Origin: Candidatus Thorarchaeota archaeon
GTDB lineage: Archaea > Asgardarchaeota > Thorarchaeia > Thorarchaeales > Thorarchaeaceae
DNA length: 38,805 bases
Assembly (NCBI GenBank): GCA_030612005.1
Contig: JAUWOU010000014.1
Span: forward strand, 1 to 38,805
Direction: 5' to 3'
Under the pieces are notes generated by a model that saw nothing but the letters and a program-made list of their open reading frames with translations, was not told where the DNA came from and did no database searches. The position numbers and the translations under genes were made by a program. This document shows positions 1 to 8,700 of this stretch, piece after piece (the stretch's first letter is position 1; every line of letters begins with the position of its first letter).

Positions 1-321
1 CGTACTAGGAGTAATATGAGCGTACTCAATAAACGGACTAGCTGCAAATTGTTCTTGTGCATCAAATAAGTGAGAATAGGCTGAGTTGCCAGGCACATTC
101 TGAACGCTAAACTGGTAAGCATTATTATCAAAGTAATCCTCAACAGCAATTCTTGTTCCTGTATCAGTCCATGCAAAGATTGCTGTTGGAATTGCGATAC
201 TGATTGCAAGAATTAGCGCAATCCCCACATTACGAGCCTTGTATAACTTCAATGAAGTGAGTGCATAACCAATAGCCCATAGTCGGTTACCCTTCAGCAT
301 CTTTTTGTTTTTCTTGACCAT
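1..321 (-). CDS. ABC transporter permease, MacB/FtsX type (3' part outside window)
   Basis: Only the first 107 residues are present; the gene runs off the left edge. It starts at ATG 321, twelve bases after the stop of the upstream permease gene, and the GGTGAG ribosome site overlaps that upstream stop codon, so the two are translationally coupled. After a short basic cytoplasmic leader, a hydrophobic segment around residues 31-50 (NVGIALILAISIAIPTAIFA) is followed by WTDTG and an external domain. The upstream permease has the same layout, including a WGDTG motif after its first helix. This start is typical of MacB/LolCE-type permeases, which have one N-terminal helix and a large extracytoplasmic domain. 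It is probably a second permease of the same exporter. The substrate is unknown. Confidence 0.8.
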   Translation of the reverse strand, partial: MVKKNKKMLKGNRLWAIGYALTSLKLYKARNVGIALILAISIAIPTAIFAWTDTGTRIAVEDYFDNNAYQFSVQNVPGNSAYSHLFDAQEQFAASPFIEYAHITPST

Positions 322-333
322 TGTCTTCTCACC

Positions 334-3252
334 TCACATATTCCTAAGAACCGTTGCAGGCTCTGTTCTTGATGCTTCTCGTGCTGGTATATACGCTCCA
401 ATTATCATGGTGATTATCTCAATCATCAGCACAATTAAGAGGAATTCCATAGGAATGGAAATTGTTGTAGAAAGGGTTCTTGAAAATGGCATCATGTTGT
501 TGAGCAGAAAGCCCATGATGAAACCAAATATCGCACCCAGAAGTAAACTGAGAATCAGTGATGCAAATACAACACCAGAGAATTCCGAGAATACCATGCT
601 TACAATTTGACGTTTTGAACTACCAATCGCTCGCATCACCGCATATTCTTTCCGTCGTTCTCTTACAACAGAACCAAGGGATATTGACAGGGCAAATACG
701 CTCAATGTGAGGGACATAACAAAGCCAATTGAGAAAAGACCCTCTACTGTGTTCAGGAACAGAGCTGTCTGTAGAGACCGTGCTTTGAGATCGAAGGTTT
801 CAGGGGTAGTTGGATATACACCTGGAAGTGACCATAGGTCATATGACAACTGAGTTTGGTTAGTGCCTTCAGCAAGACTTGCCAAAAATAGATCAGTGGT
901 AGCACGATCTATAGTTTCAGCTGTGAAGTTTAGATTGGTTATAGCGAACCCGGAATATCCAGCCTGGTAACCAAAACCAGCTCCAAGGTCGGATGGTGGA
1001 ATTTCTGCTACTGCAGCATATCCAAATCCAGGAGCACTGTGTACAACACCAACCACAATAAATTCGACGGGCTGTGTTTCGCCAACTCCTGTCATCTCAA
1101 GTGTTATGTTCGTTCCTACGGTTTTGTTCAAGAAAGTAGCATGGTACTCACTCAAGATTATTCCATTAGGTGTAGCAGCAAGCGCGGAAAGTACCGTAGC
1201 AGGGTCTTCATCAGGGAAACTAGATTCGTCGAAATTACCTATCTCTGCGTATATATCAGGGTATAACGCCTCTATCATAATTTCTTGACCGGGTATTCGC
1301 GCCCACGTTCGTAGCACGGGGGTCACTTTCTCTACACCTTCTATTTGTGCGAAAGTGTTGTTGAATGTGAATTCTCTATCTGTACACTCAATACGCAGAT
1401 CAGAGCCGATAGCATATGTTACTTCTCGGTCTAAGTCCACTCTAAGGCTTTCAGATTGAACTGCGAAAGCAATTGTAATGGACATTGTAAGAGCTAAAAC
1501 TACCATTAATGGGATGATTCGACCTTTCCTCATTCTCAGATAACCTGCTGAGATGAGATTCTTCTGTCCCAAAATGAATGAGAGTTTCTTTGAAATTTTA
1601 GCCAAACCAACGCGTGATATCCTAGAGCCATTATAGGCAATGAAGAACCATGCAGCCGTCCCAAGGGCTAATTCAAACAAGAAGAATGTTGTATTCTTTG
1701 GTAGGATGTACATAAGAAGCATCACAACCGCAAGTAATACAAATGAAGCTCCAATAGTAAATCCGTAACTTTCAACTTGTTCAGTATGATCAACTGTTAC
1801 TTCCATCAGAGTAAGACCAATTTCAGTCTGCGCAGCCTTTCTGGCAAGATAGAGGATGAATAACATACTTGGAAGGACAATCAGTATAATAGCTCGAAGT
1901 GTGGTCCCACCAGTCAGGACTGTATTTGAGATATAATAATTGTAAACACTCCAATCGAAAACCATGAAACTTGTGGATGCAGGAATAAGTGGTGCAAATA
2001 GTACACTGAATACTACGCCCATCAATACCGCCAAGGTTGAAATAACCAAGGTTTCCCAGAGAAATATCATCGATACTTGTGAATAACTTGCACCCTTTGA
2101 ACGGATGATGCCTACTTCCACAGTTCTCGGAGCCATAAACGTGTCAGCAGCAAAGACTGAGAAGAATAATGCAAGGAGAATCACTGGAAGAGCAAGAATT
2201 GAGAGTGTGAGAGATTCTACGTAGGTGTTGACCGCTATTTGCATCTCCCAAACTTTGTCAGCACCGTCCCATGTGATGTCGTACAACTCTTCTGTTCGGA
2301 CGACCAGTTGGAAGAGGTCGGCTGCAATATTTTCTGGACCTCCTATAGCAAGTGCATCTGCAGAAAGCCGAATCAGTGTTGATGAATCGAAGAAGCCATC
2401 ATCAGGTATCGAACTAGTTGGAACAGTGTCCTTGAGAATCATGATACTGTCTCTAAGTCCTAGCACTGGATAGCGTATATTGGTCTGAATCAAGTTAGCT
2501 CTAAATATAGTTGGTAGAGCTCTCTCCATTATGGAATCGGTTGTTAGGGGGTCATAGATTCCAACTATCTTTAAGTTGTTACGAGTGGTTCGATCCAGAT
2601 CTCCCAAAGGAGCAGGGGCTCCTGGGTCATCGCTCATCAATAGGTCGAGATTAATTGTGTCGTTGATTTGTAAGTAATAATCGAAGACGTGCTCAGCAAG
2701 GTAGATGAAATAGCTTGAAACTATCACTTCCCCTTCTTGGATTTCAAAAGATCCTTCAGTCCAAAAATCACGTTCAATCAGACTTAGGAAATCATTATCC
2801 ACGAAAATTGTTCTGCAGTCCTTTATCCCTTGAGAATAAACAGAGTCCGTGATATCATACACTTTTGTGTCGGGAAAGCTTGCATTCGCACTCAATGTGC
2901 CATTATCAAACCCTGTAAGAATTCCCACAGTTGAATTGATTCTATAGACACTTTCTACAAGAGGGTCCTGCAGCATATACGTTTCCGCTTGTTGCAGAGC
3001 TGCGGAGGAGCCAAATTCGGGCTCAATTTGTAGCTGAAAGGTATTATCCTCAAGATGCTCATAGATACTCACATAGACACCTGTGTCGCCCCAGACCATT
3101 GTTGATGCAAAAAGACTGATACCCAAACTAAGCGTAAGTGCAAGACTGAAGGCACGAAAAGGATTAGCTCTAATTGAACTTATGGCGTAGGATAAACTGT
3201 ATGCATTGTTCCCCTGAGATTTGAGTGTTGTAGTTTTTCTTGGTGCAGCCAA
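334..3252 (-). CDS. ABC transporter permease, duplicated MacB_PCD-FtsX architecture
   Basis: A 972-residue membrane protein. A first helix (about residues 35-55) leads into an extracytoplasmic domain of about 290 residues. A group of helices follows from about 345 to 540 (the first FtsX-like block contains EVGIIRSKGAS), then a second extracytoplasmic domain, and three C-terminal helices from about 845 to 960 with the FtsX-family hallmark VRERRKEYAVMRAIGSS. The protein therefore carries two MacB_PCD-FtsX units in one chain, about twice the size of LolC or LolE. The start is TTG at 3252, chosen because AGGAGAG lies six bases before it; no closer ATG fits. It follows the ATPase gene by 11 bases in the same operon. 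Such type VII ABC systems move lipids, lipoproteins or peptides outward, or transmit force across the membrane, rather than importing solutes. The substrate cannot be told from sequence. Confidence 0.85.
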   Translation of the reverse strand: MAAPRKTTTLKSQGNNAYSLSYAISSIRANPFRAFSLALTLSLGISLFASTMVWGDTGVYVSIYEHLEDNTFQLQIEPEFGSSAALQQAETYMLQDPLVESVYRINSTVGILTGFDNGTLSANASFPDTKVYDITDSVYSQGIKDCRTIFVDNDFLSLIERDFWTEGSFEIQEGEVIVSSYFIYLAEHVFDYYLQINDTINLDLLMSDDPGAPAPLGDLDRTTRNNLKIVGIYDPLTTDSIMERALPTIFRANLIQTNIRYPVLGLRDSIMILKDTVPTSSIPDDGFFDSSTLIRLSADALAIGGPENIAADLFQLVVRTEELYDITWDGADKVWEMQIAVNTYVESLTLSILALPVILLALFFSVFAADTFMAPRTVEVGIIRSKGASYSQVSMIFLWETLVISTLAVLMGVVFSVLFAPLIPASTSFMVFDWSVYNYYISNTVLTGGTTLRAIILIVLPSMLFILYLARKAAQTEIGLTLMEVTVDHTEQVESYGFTIGASFVLLAVVMLLMYILPKNTTFFLFELALGTAAWFFIAYNGSRISRVGLAKISKKLSFILGQKNLISAGYLRMRKGRIIPLMVVLALTMSITIAFAVQSESLRVDLDREVTYAIGSDLRIECTDREFTFNNTFAQIEGVEKVTPVLRTWARIPGQEIMIEALYPDIYAEIGNFDESSFPDEDPATVLSALAATPNGIILSEYHATFLNKTVGTNITLEMTGVGETQPVEFIVVGVVHSAPGFGYAAVAEIPPSDLGAGFGYQAGYSGFAITNLNFTAETIDRATTDLFLASLAEGTNQTQLSYDLWSLPGVYPTTPETFDLKARSLQTALFLNTVEGLFSIGFVMSLTLSVFALSISLGSVVRERRKEYAVMRAIGSSKRQIVSMVFSEFSGVVFASLILSLLLGAIFGFIMGFLLNNMMPFSRTLSTTISIPMEFLLIVLMIEIITMIIGAYIPAREASRTEPATVLRNM

Positions 3253-3263
3253 TCGAATCTCTC

Positions 3264-4037
3264 CTAGGTAGACGTTTCTTCGTCAACAACTGCGCCAGCT
3301 TTCTTTGTCGAAACATCGACCTTGCTTGCCCTGAAGAATTCTCCAACCATTTCATCAACAAGCACTCCATCTCTAAGGAGTAGAATCCTATCTGCCATTC
3401 GTGCAGTTTCAGGATCGTGTGTTGCTGCAATGACTGCACGATTCTGATTCTTGGCCAAGCTCCGCATGAGTTGAATGATTTCTCCACCGGTCTTGTGATC
3501 AAGATCACCAGTGGGTTCGTCCGCAAGTAAAACAGCCGGGTCATTAGCCAGAGCCCTAGCAAGAGCAACACGAGAACGCATTCCGCCTGACAATTCATGA
3601 GGCATGTGTTGAGCGCGATGGCCAACAAAGACAGTTTCTAGGAGTTTCATAGCCCGCGCTCTACGTTCTTTAGTGGGAACATCATCAAGAAGCATTGGAA
3701 CCTCTACATTTTCCAAAGCGGTGAAAATCGGAAGCAGATGTTGGTCTTGAAAAAGAACACCAATCTTGTGGCGACGTACCTTTGACATTTGATCATCGTT
3801 GAGTTTAGTGATGTCATCTCCATCAACGAGAATAGTACCAGAGGTTGGAGTGTCCAGACCACCTATCAAATTGAGCAACGTGGTCTTTCCTGAACCTGAA
3901 GCTCCAACGATAGCAACGAATTCACCTCGATAAACTGTGAGGTTGGTCCCCTGTAGTACTTTAATGACTCTAGAGCCATCCTGAAATTCTCTTCGAACAT
4001 CAATGCATTCAACAGCGGCTTGCTTCTTTTCTGTCAA
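3264..4037 (-). CDS. ABC transporter ATP-binding protein, LolD/MacB family
   Basis: A 257-residue ATPase with every canonical motif: Walker A GASGSGKT at residues 45-52, a Q-loop near VLFQDQHLLP, signature LSGGMRSRVALARAL, Walker B VLLADEPTGDLD, and the switch histidine in ATHD. LSGG..R.A and DEPTGDLD are typical of the LolD/MacB/FtsE group, which works with FtsX-type permeases; the next gene encodes one. A roughly 30-residue C-terminal extension (EFFRASKVDV...) is slightly longer than in LolD. The start is TTG at 4037 with GGTGA seven bases upstream. It is the first gene of a minus-strand operon of ATPase and two permeases, divergent from the MobB-like gene. It powers the exporter from the cytoplasmic side. 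Confidence 0.93.
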   Translation of the reverse strand: MTEKKQAAVECIDVRREFQDGSRVIKVLQGTNLTVYRGEFVAIVGASGSGKTTLLNLIGGLDTPTSGTILVDGDDITKLNDDQMSKVRRHKIGVLFQDQHLLPIFTALENVEVPMLLDDVPTKERRARAMKLLETVFVGHRAQHMPHELSGGMRSRVALARALANDPAVLLADEPTGDLDHKTGGEIIQLMRSLAKNQNRAVIAATHDPETARMADRILLLRDGVLVDEMVGEFFRASKVDVSTKKAGAVVDEETST

Positions 4038-4159
4038 AAGGGATTCACCAGCTTTGAATTTACATGACCCCGTTTTAAGGGCTAGGGATTGAGCAGTTTA
4101 TTCTGAAACATGGGAATAGCGAAAATACCTTATGGTGTCCTAATTTAGTAGGGAATAGT

Positions 4160-4636
4160 ATGCTAGTATTTGCAATAACAGGTTATTCAGGTACAGGAAA
4201 AACGACCCTCGTAGAAGCCATTGTAAGAGAGCTGGATTTTCAAGGCTACGCGGTAATAACAGTAAAAAGTTCTCACCATGAACCAAGAGAAGGTGAGGGA
4301 ACTGATACTTGGAAACATCAACTAGCGGGTGCAAAGGAGAGTTTCTTTCGGGGACCATCAAATAGAGATAAGCCTCTCAAAGAGATTGTAGACGATTTTG
4401 TTTCGGATTTCATCATTATTGAAGGTATGAAAACAAGTCCGATCCCAAAATTCTGGTGTATTGGAGATTCTCAAGTGGGGGATACAATTCCCATAGATGT
4501 GAAGGCAATCATAAGCTGGGATGCTAGTCGTGTAGAAGACAAATACGGAATTCCTATTTTGGGATCAGATGATATTGAGCAGATTGTCTCAATCATTAGG
4601 AGAGAGGCAATAGACCTCGACCAGCTTGAGATATAA
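4160..4636 (+). CDS. mobB: MobB-like GTP-binding protein of molybdopterin cofactor synthesis
   Basis: A 158-residue P-loop protein with Walker A GYSGTGKTT at residues 8-16 and the family pattern that follows it: a VKSSHHE histidine segment (compare VKHTHH in MobB), DTWKHQLAGA, and DFIIIEGMKTSPIPK. Length and order of motifs match MobB, which binds GTP and assists MobA in attaching the nucleotide to molybdopterin or tungstopterin. No mobA lies nearby, so the partner must be elsewhere. The ATG at 4160 has a GGGA six bases upstream. An AT-rich stretch at about 4121-4135 sits at the right distance to be its TATA region. The assignment to the MobB family is firm; the exact cofactor role is inferred from family. 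Confidence 0.85.
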   Translation: MLVFAITGYSGTGKTTLVEAIVRELDFQGYAVITVKSSHHEPREGEGTDTWKHQLAGAKESFFRGPSNRDKPLKEIVDDFVSDFIIIEGMKTSPIPKFWCIGDSQVGDTIPIDVKAIISWDASRVEDKYGIPILGSDDIEQIVSIIRREAIDLDQLEI

Positions 4637-4647
4637 CAGTCCGAAAA

Positions 4648-4720
4648 ATTGCGGCTCAGATACCCCTAAGGTCGATCATAGGTTCATAATCTCATTAAAG
4701 GATTTCATCACTGCCGCAAT
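4648..4720. repeat. 8-bp perfect inverted repeat, about 60 bases before the OGG gene
   Basis: ATTGCGGC at 4648-4655 is matched by GCCGCAAT at 4713-4720, 57 bases apart, in the 142-base spacer between mobB and the OGG gene. It could be a paired operator or fold in the mobB 3' leader. With this spacing it may also be chance. No other signal was recognised in the spacer. Confidence 0.3.
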
Positions 4721-4778
4721 GAATTAATCGATCTGTAAGGATAATAGTTTTGTCTTAGGTTGAAGCACAATACTCATC

Positions 4779-5648
4779 ATGGTATTCGTAGGATTTTACC
4801 TGATGAAATCCTTCGCTGTAGACAGATTCAGTCTTTTCGATACAATAGAGTGTGGTCAGACATTCACTTGGACTCGTGAGGGTGATGGCTATGTGAATGT
4901 AGACTCAGGACAGGTCATCTATGTCGAACAACGAAAGGATACATTGTTCTACGAGACCTCCTCTCACTCAGTAGACTTACGCAAACTCTTCCGACTCAAC
5001 GACCCTCTTGATGAAATACAGGCAGAGATAACTCGTCGAGGTTTCATGCAGAAGAGTATTGACTTTGCACCAAATCTCAGGATTGTTAGTGATCCTCTTT
5101 TACCGTGTCTATTCTCCTTCATCAGTTCAATCCAGAAGAATATTCCAGCGATTCACAAGCTAATGAATGGCATAAGAGAGAAGTGGGGTCCATCGTATGA
5201 ATTCAGAGGGAAAACGTATCATGGATTTCCGTCACTAGAAGATCTTGCGGATGCTAGTATCAGGGACTTTGACAATCTCAATGCGGGATATCGGTCAAAG
5301 TTCTTTGTACGGACTATTGATGCTATGAACAGAGGAGATGTAACTGAAGAGCGACTCAAGACCATGAAATATCCTGAAGCCCATGAAACTTTGAAGACTT
5401 TGCATGGCGTTGGTGACAAGGTAGCAGATTGTGTATGTCTCTTTTCACTAGGCTTTCTTGAAGCATTCCCAATTGATGTCTGGATAGAGAAAATAATCCA
5501 AGACCATTACCGGATTTTTGAGAAGGAAGGTAGGTCGTACCAGAAGAAATCGGCAGCTGCCAGGAAGTACTTCGGACAGTATGCGGGTTACGCGCAAGAG
5601 TATCTCTATTACTTCTCAAGAAGCAAAGGTGTGAAGCCAGAGTCTTAG
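4779..5648 (+). CDS. ogg: 8-oxoguanine DNA glycosylase/AP lyase, OGG family
   Basis: A 289-residue base-excision repair enzyme of the HhH-GPD superfamily. The N-terminal OGG_N domain (FDTIECGQTFTW, about residues 19-31) is followed by the helical core. The helix-hairpin-helix LHGVGDKVADCVCLFSLG carries the catalytic lysine K214, and the catalytic aspartate is D233 in FPIDVW; the 19-residue spacing equals that of human OGG1 K249/D268. The enzyme would remove 8-oxoG and nick the abasic site. Another in-frame ATG at 4803 (MKSFAVDRF) may be the true start, since the first eight residues look unlike the family and neither start has a strong ribosome site. The last 20 codons (5589-5648) are duplicated at 13837-13896, beyond an inserted island, so the present C-terminus is probably a replacement supplied by that island. 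The tail lies after the catalytic core, in the last helix. Confidence 0.93.
   Translation: MVFVGFYLMKSFAVDRFSLFDTIECGQTFTWTREGDGYVNVDSGQVIYVEQRKDTLFYETSSHSVDLRKLFRLNDPLDEIQAEITRRGFMQKSIDFAPNLRIVSDPLLPCLFSFISSIQKNIPAIHKLMNGIREKWGPSYEFRGKTYHGFPSLEDLADASIRDFDNLNAGYRSKFFVRTIDAMNRGDVTEERLKTMKYPEAHETLKTLHGVGDKVADCVCLFSLGFLEAFPIDVWIEKIIQDHYRIFEKEGRSYQKKSAAARKYFGQYAGYAQEYLYYFSRSKGVKPES
5589..5648 (+). repeat. Direct repeat, left copy: 3' end of OGG gene (left junction of island 1)
   Basis: The last 20 codons of the OGG gene, from TACGCGCAAGAG to the TAG stop. They match 13837-13896 at 49 of 60 bases with no gaps. Six codon differences are synonymous, three change residues (S/L, P/Q, S/F), and both copies end in TAG in frame. 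The match does not extend upstream or downstream, so this marks the left junction of the inserted segment. It probably came with the island, because the other copy keeps the native neighbour. Confidence 0.8.
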
Positions 5649-5682
5649 GACACCTGGCAACCATAGAAGGATTCCACTATCG

Positions 5683-5704
5683 GAAGTAAACCGACTTCTT
5701 TGTC
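5683..5704. terminator. Weak hairpin between convergent OGG and giant gene
   Basis: GAAGT (5683-5687) pairs with ACTTC (5694-5698) across a six-base loop, followed by TTTGT on the plus strand. It lies in the 79-base spacer between two convergent stop codons, where a bidirectional terminator is expected. The stem is short, so support is modest. Confidence 0.35.
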
Positions 5705-5727
5705 TGTTTCAAAGTGTTCGCGTGACC

Positions 5728-8700
5728 TCATAGGCTCGTCCTTAGACTCTCTCGTAATGCCATTGCCCCTCTCAGCGCCTTCGCTAATCTTGTACTCGAA
5801 TTCAACACACGAGGCTCAAAATGATCCAAATACTTCTCAATCTGGTCCAGTACATTCAGCAACTTCACAGAGTCAATAGTGCCCACAATCTCTCCACTCA
5901 CTACAACTTCTACCTTGAGGAGAAGTACCGAAACATAAGACGAAATTAGTGCAGGATTATCCTGCAGTGCTGGCCGTACCTTCTCAATAAGTCCATCTAT
6001 CACTCCAAGGGCCTGTTGCGACATTCCCGTCCTTCGTAGCTCTTTTACTTCTAACACTACTCGACCATGGTCGAGTGCTACTGTGAGTGTATCAAGAACT
6101 GGTGTGACAGTGTCTTCCTCTGGAGTAGCCCAACCTTGCTCATCAGCTAATCTCTGTAAGATGACTAAGAGTGACTCTCGTAGCTCATCAGGGGACTCTA
6201 GCTCAAACTCCTTACCCCACAGTTTCGCACTTACTGCTTCTCGCAATCGCTCGTACACTGTATCAAGGCTCATTCCTTCAGACACCTCAAGGTATCCGTA
6301 CTCATACTTGGAAATCTCACTGTTCAGACGCCTTGCAATAAATTTCACACGGTCTCCATGACCACTGACCTCGATCTCATACAGGTTCTCTGAGATATAC
6401 CCCTGAGACCTCAACATATCCCTGACATGTTCTGTCAAGGCATCTACGTCCCTGATGATACTATCACTGGGGAAGTTATTGACGATACTGGAGATGACTG
6501 TGTCTGTGGTATGCTCCAGGCTCGCTCCAGGATATATTGGGACCGTGAATGATGTTCCTTTGTAGGTTTCCCCACTGGTATCAGACTGCGCACTCCACAC
6601 AACTGCTCCCTCCAGGAAGCTCGGGGAAACTATCCATTGCTCCTCTCGCTTCACAAAGTACGAGCCTGGTACCTGCATCTCCTTGAGCGCGCGGGGTACA
6701 AGCTCCCTGTAAGCTTCTACTAGAATGATACTCTCTCTGAACTCTCCAGGAAGAGTGCTAGTATGCGGGACATCAAACTCATGGTTCACCCAATGCCCAT
6801 CTCTCATATAGATAAGAGAGCCTGTCTTCAAGAAGGTGGCCAGTGCAGGACCGCTCAAGGCAATACTCTCAAGATCTCTCACAGTCTCTGGGAGTTCCTC
6901 TTTTACTTCGAGCCCTACTCTCCAGCAAAGTCCATGACTATACATTGACTTTCTGAGAACGTCATCGGGTTGGCTCTGTGAACCCTCTATTGATTGCAGA
7001 TACTCTGCTATCTTACCAGCATGCTTCTGGATTCGTTCCTTCAACTCCTCCTTTGAAACTGTCCATAGAGGACAGGTAGTGATATCATGGAGCACCTCAA
7101 GCTTGAGTCCTTTTTCCTTCTGCATCAGAAGGAACTGGTCAGCATTTGCTGGAAGCTTGAGCTCTGTAGTCTTGAAGGGCTCTCTCCGTTCCACCCAGGG
7201 TCTGAGAAGCTTTGCATCACCTGCATAATCGATATCTCTGAACCTGTTCCAGATCATCTCATGTCCATCAACAACCACCTGCTGACATTGAAAGTCTGGT
7301 CTTCTCAATATCTCAAGCACATCCACAGTTCGCTTGAGTAAGAGATGAGTGATCTCTTTATCCTCTTCAGATCTGAGGAAGGAGAGCCTGAACATCTTCT
7401 CGGTGGTGTCCAGTGACACTCGACATCGTACGGACTTGCATTTGCGGAAGACTGCTGATACTGTTCCAAGCCCAAACTTTACCATGCTCTGAAGGAATGA
7501 TCCTGGTATTCTAACAGATTGTGTTGACACATCCAAAAGCTCTCTCTCTTCTCGTAGGGTCACTGACATCAAGAGTGTGACCTGTTCTCGTGGTCGTGAA
7601 TAATAGTCCATGCTTCCGATAGAGGTCCAGACATTCTTCTTTGAGTCCAAGACCCAGAGTCCCCTCACTCCACCCTGCATTGCGACCATGATATCCATAC
7701 CATTATTCAAGTCAACTAGGTCCGATAATGTACCCAGACGTGTTAGGTCAGTTTCTCCCCAGAAGGGACGTTCTCGACACAGGCTGCGAAGAATCTCTGA
7801 AAGAGACCCTTCTATGCCTGAAGGTAATCTGATGAAAATCGTGTTCATCTCGTGACTCTCTAGTCGTGTCTGAAATGATAGGAGAAGAGAGGAATGTTTC
7901 TCTTCATCATGCACAATGACCGCTTTTCCGAACTGGAGCTCATAGACATCCTGACTCTTGTACTGTTCCTTAAGAGCGCCTGCACGTCTAGCAAGTCTGT
8001 TAACAAGTATGGAACGGTCAAGAACCGACATCCCAGTCTGATGCTGCGCTGGATACTCTGGTTCGAATCCGAGGGTCATCAACTGCCACGGAACAAGGTA
8101 CTGCCAGAGTTTCTCAATGAGATTCCGTGGTGGTTCTGGTACATCTGCTTCATAGAGAGCAGTGAGAAGGATGAGAAAGAACTGGTTACCAATGATTGAG
8201 AGCAGGTCCGGATGCTGCGCGGTAAGTTTCTTCAGAACTAATTCCTGTTCTGGAGTGAGTCCTTTGGAAATCCTTGTTCTATTGGATAGAAGCTGGTGCC
8301 AGAGTTCCTGACTGATTGGATGAGACTCAAGAACAGTCTTCACTGACCGTAGGACACTGAACATATCTACTGGTCGATTACGACTAATGTTCTTTCTATC
8401 TACCAGTCCATTAAGAGAGTCAACAAGTTCTCTCCATTCTTGTTCCTCACCATGATGTTTCTTGATGAGTTTTAGTACACTTCGGATCCCTCGTAGTTCT
8501 TCACGAGATGAACTCACTAGGTCCCTTTTGTTGTGTTTCAACAGCGCAACATTTGGCGGATGGGTGGTCACCTTCCGTGGTGCTCCATACAGGCGGCTCT
8601 TCCTGTACTCCCTTCTATGGTTGATACGGACCAGTGGTTCAATACGGGTCACTCTTCCATCATGTTTCTTTTCAGTCAGATACTGGTACGGTGTATAGCA

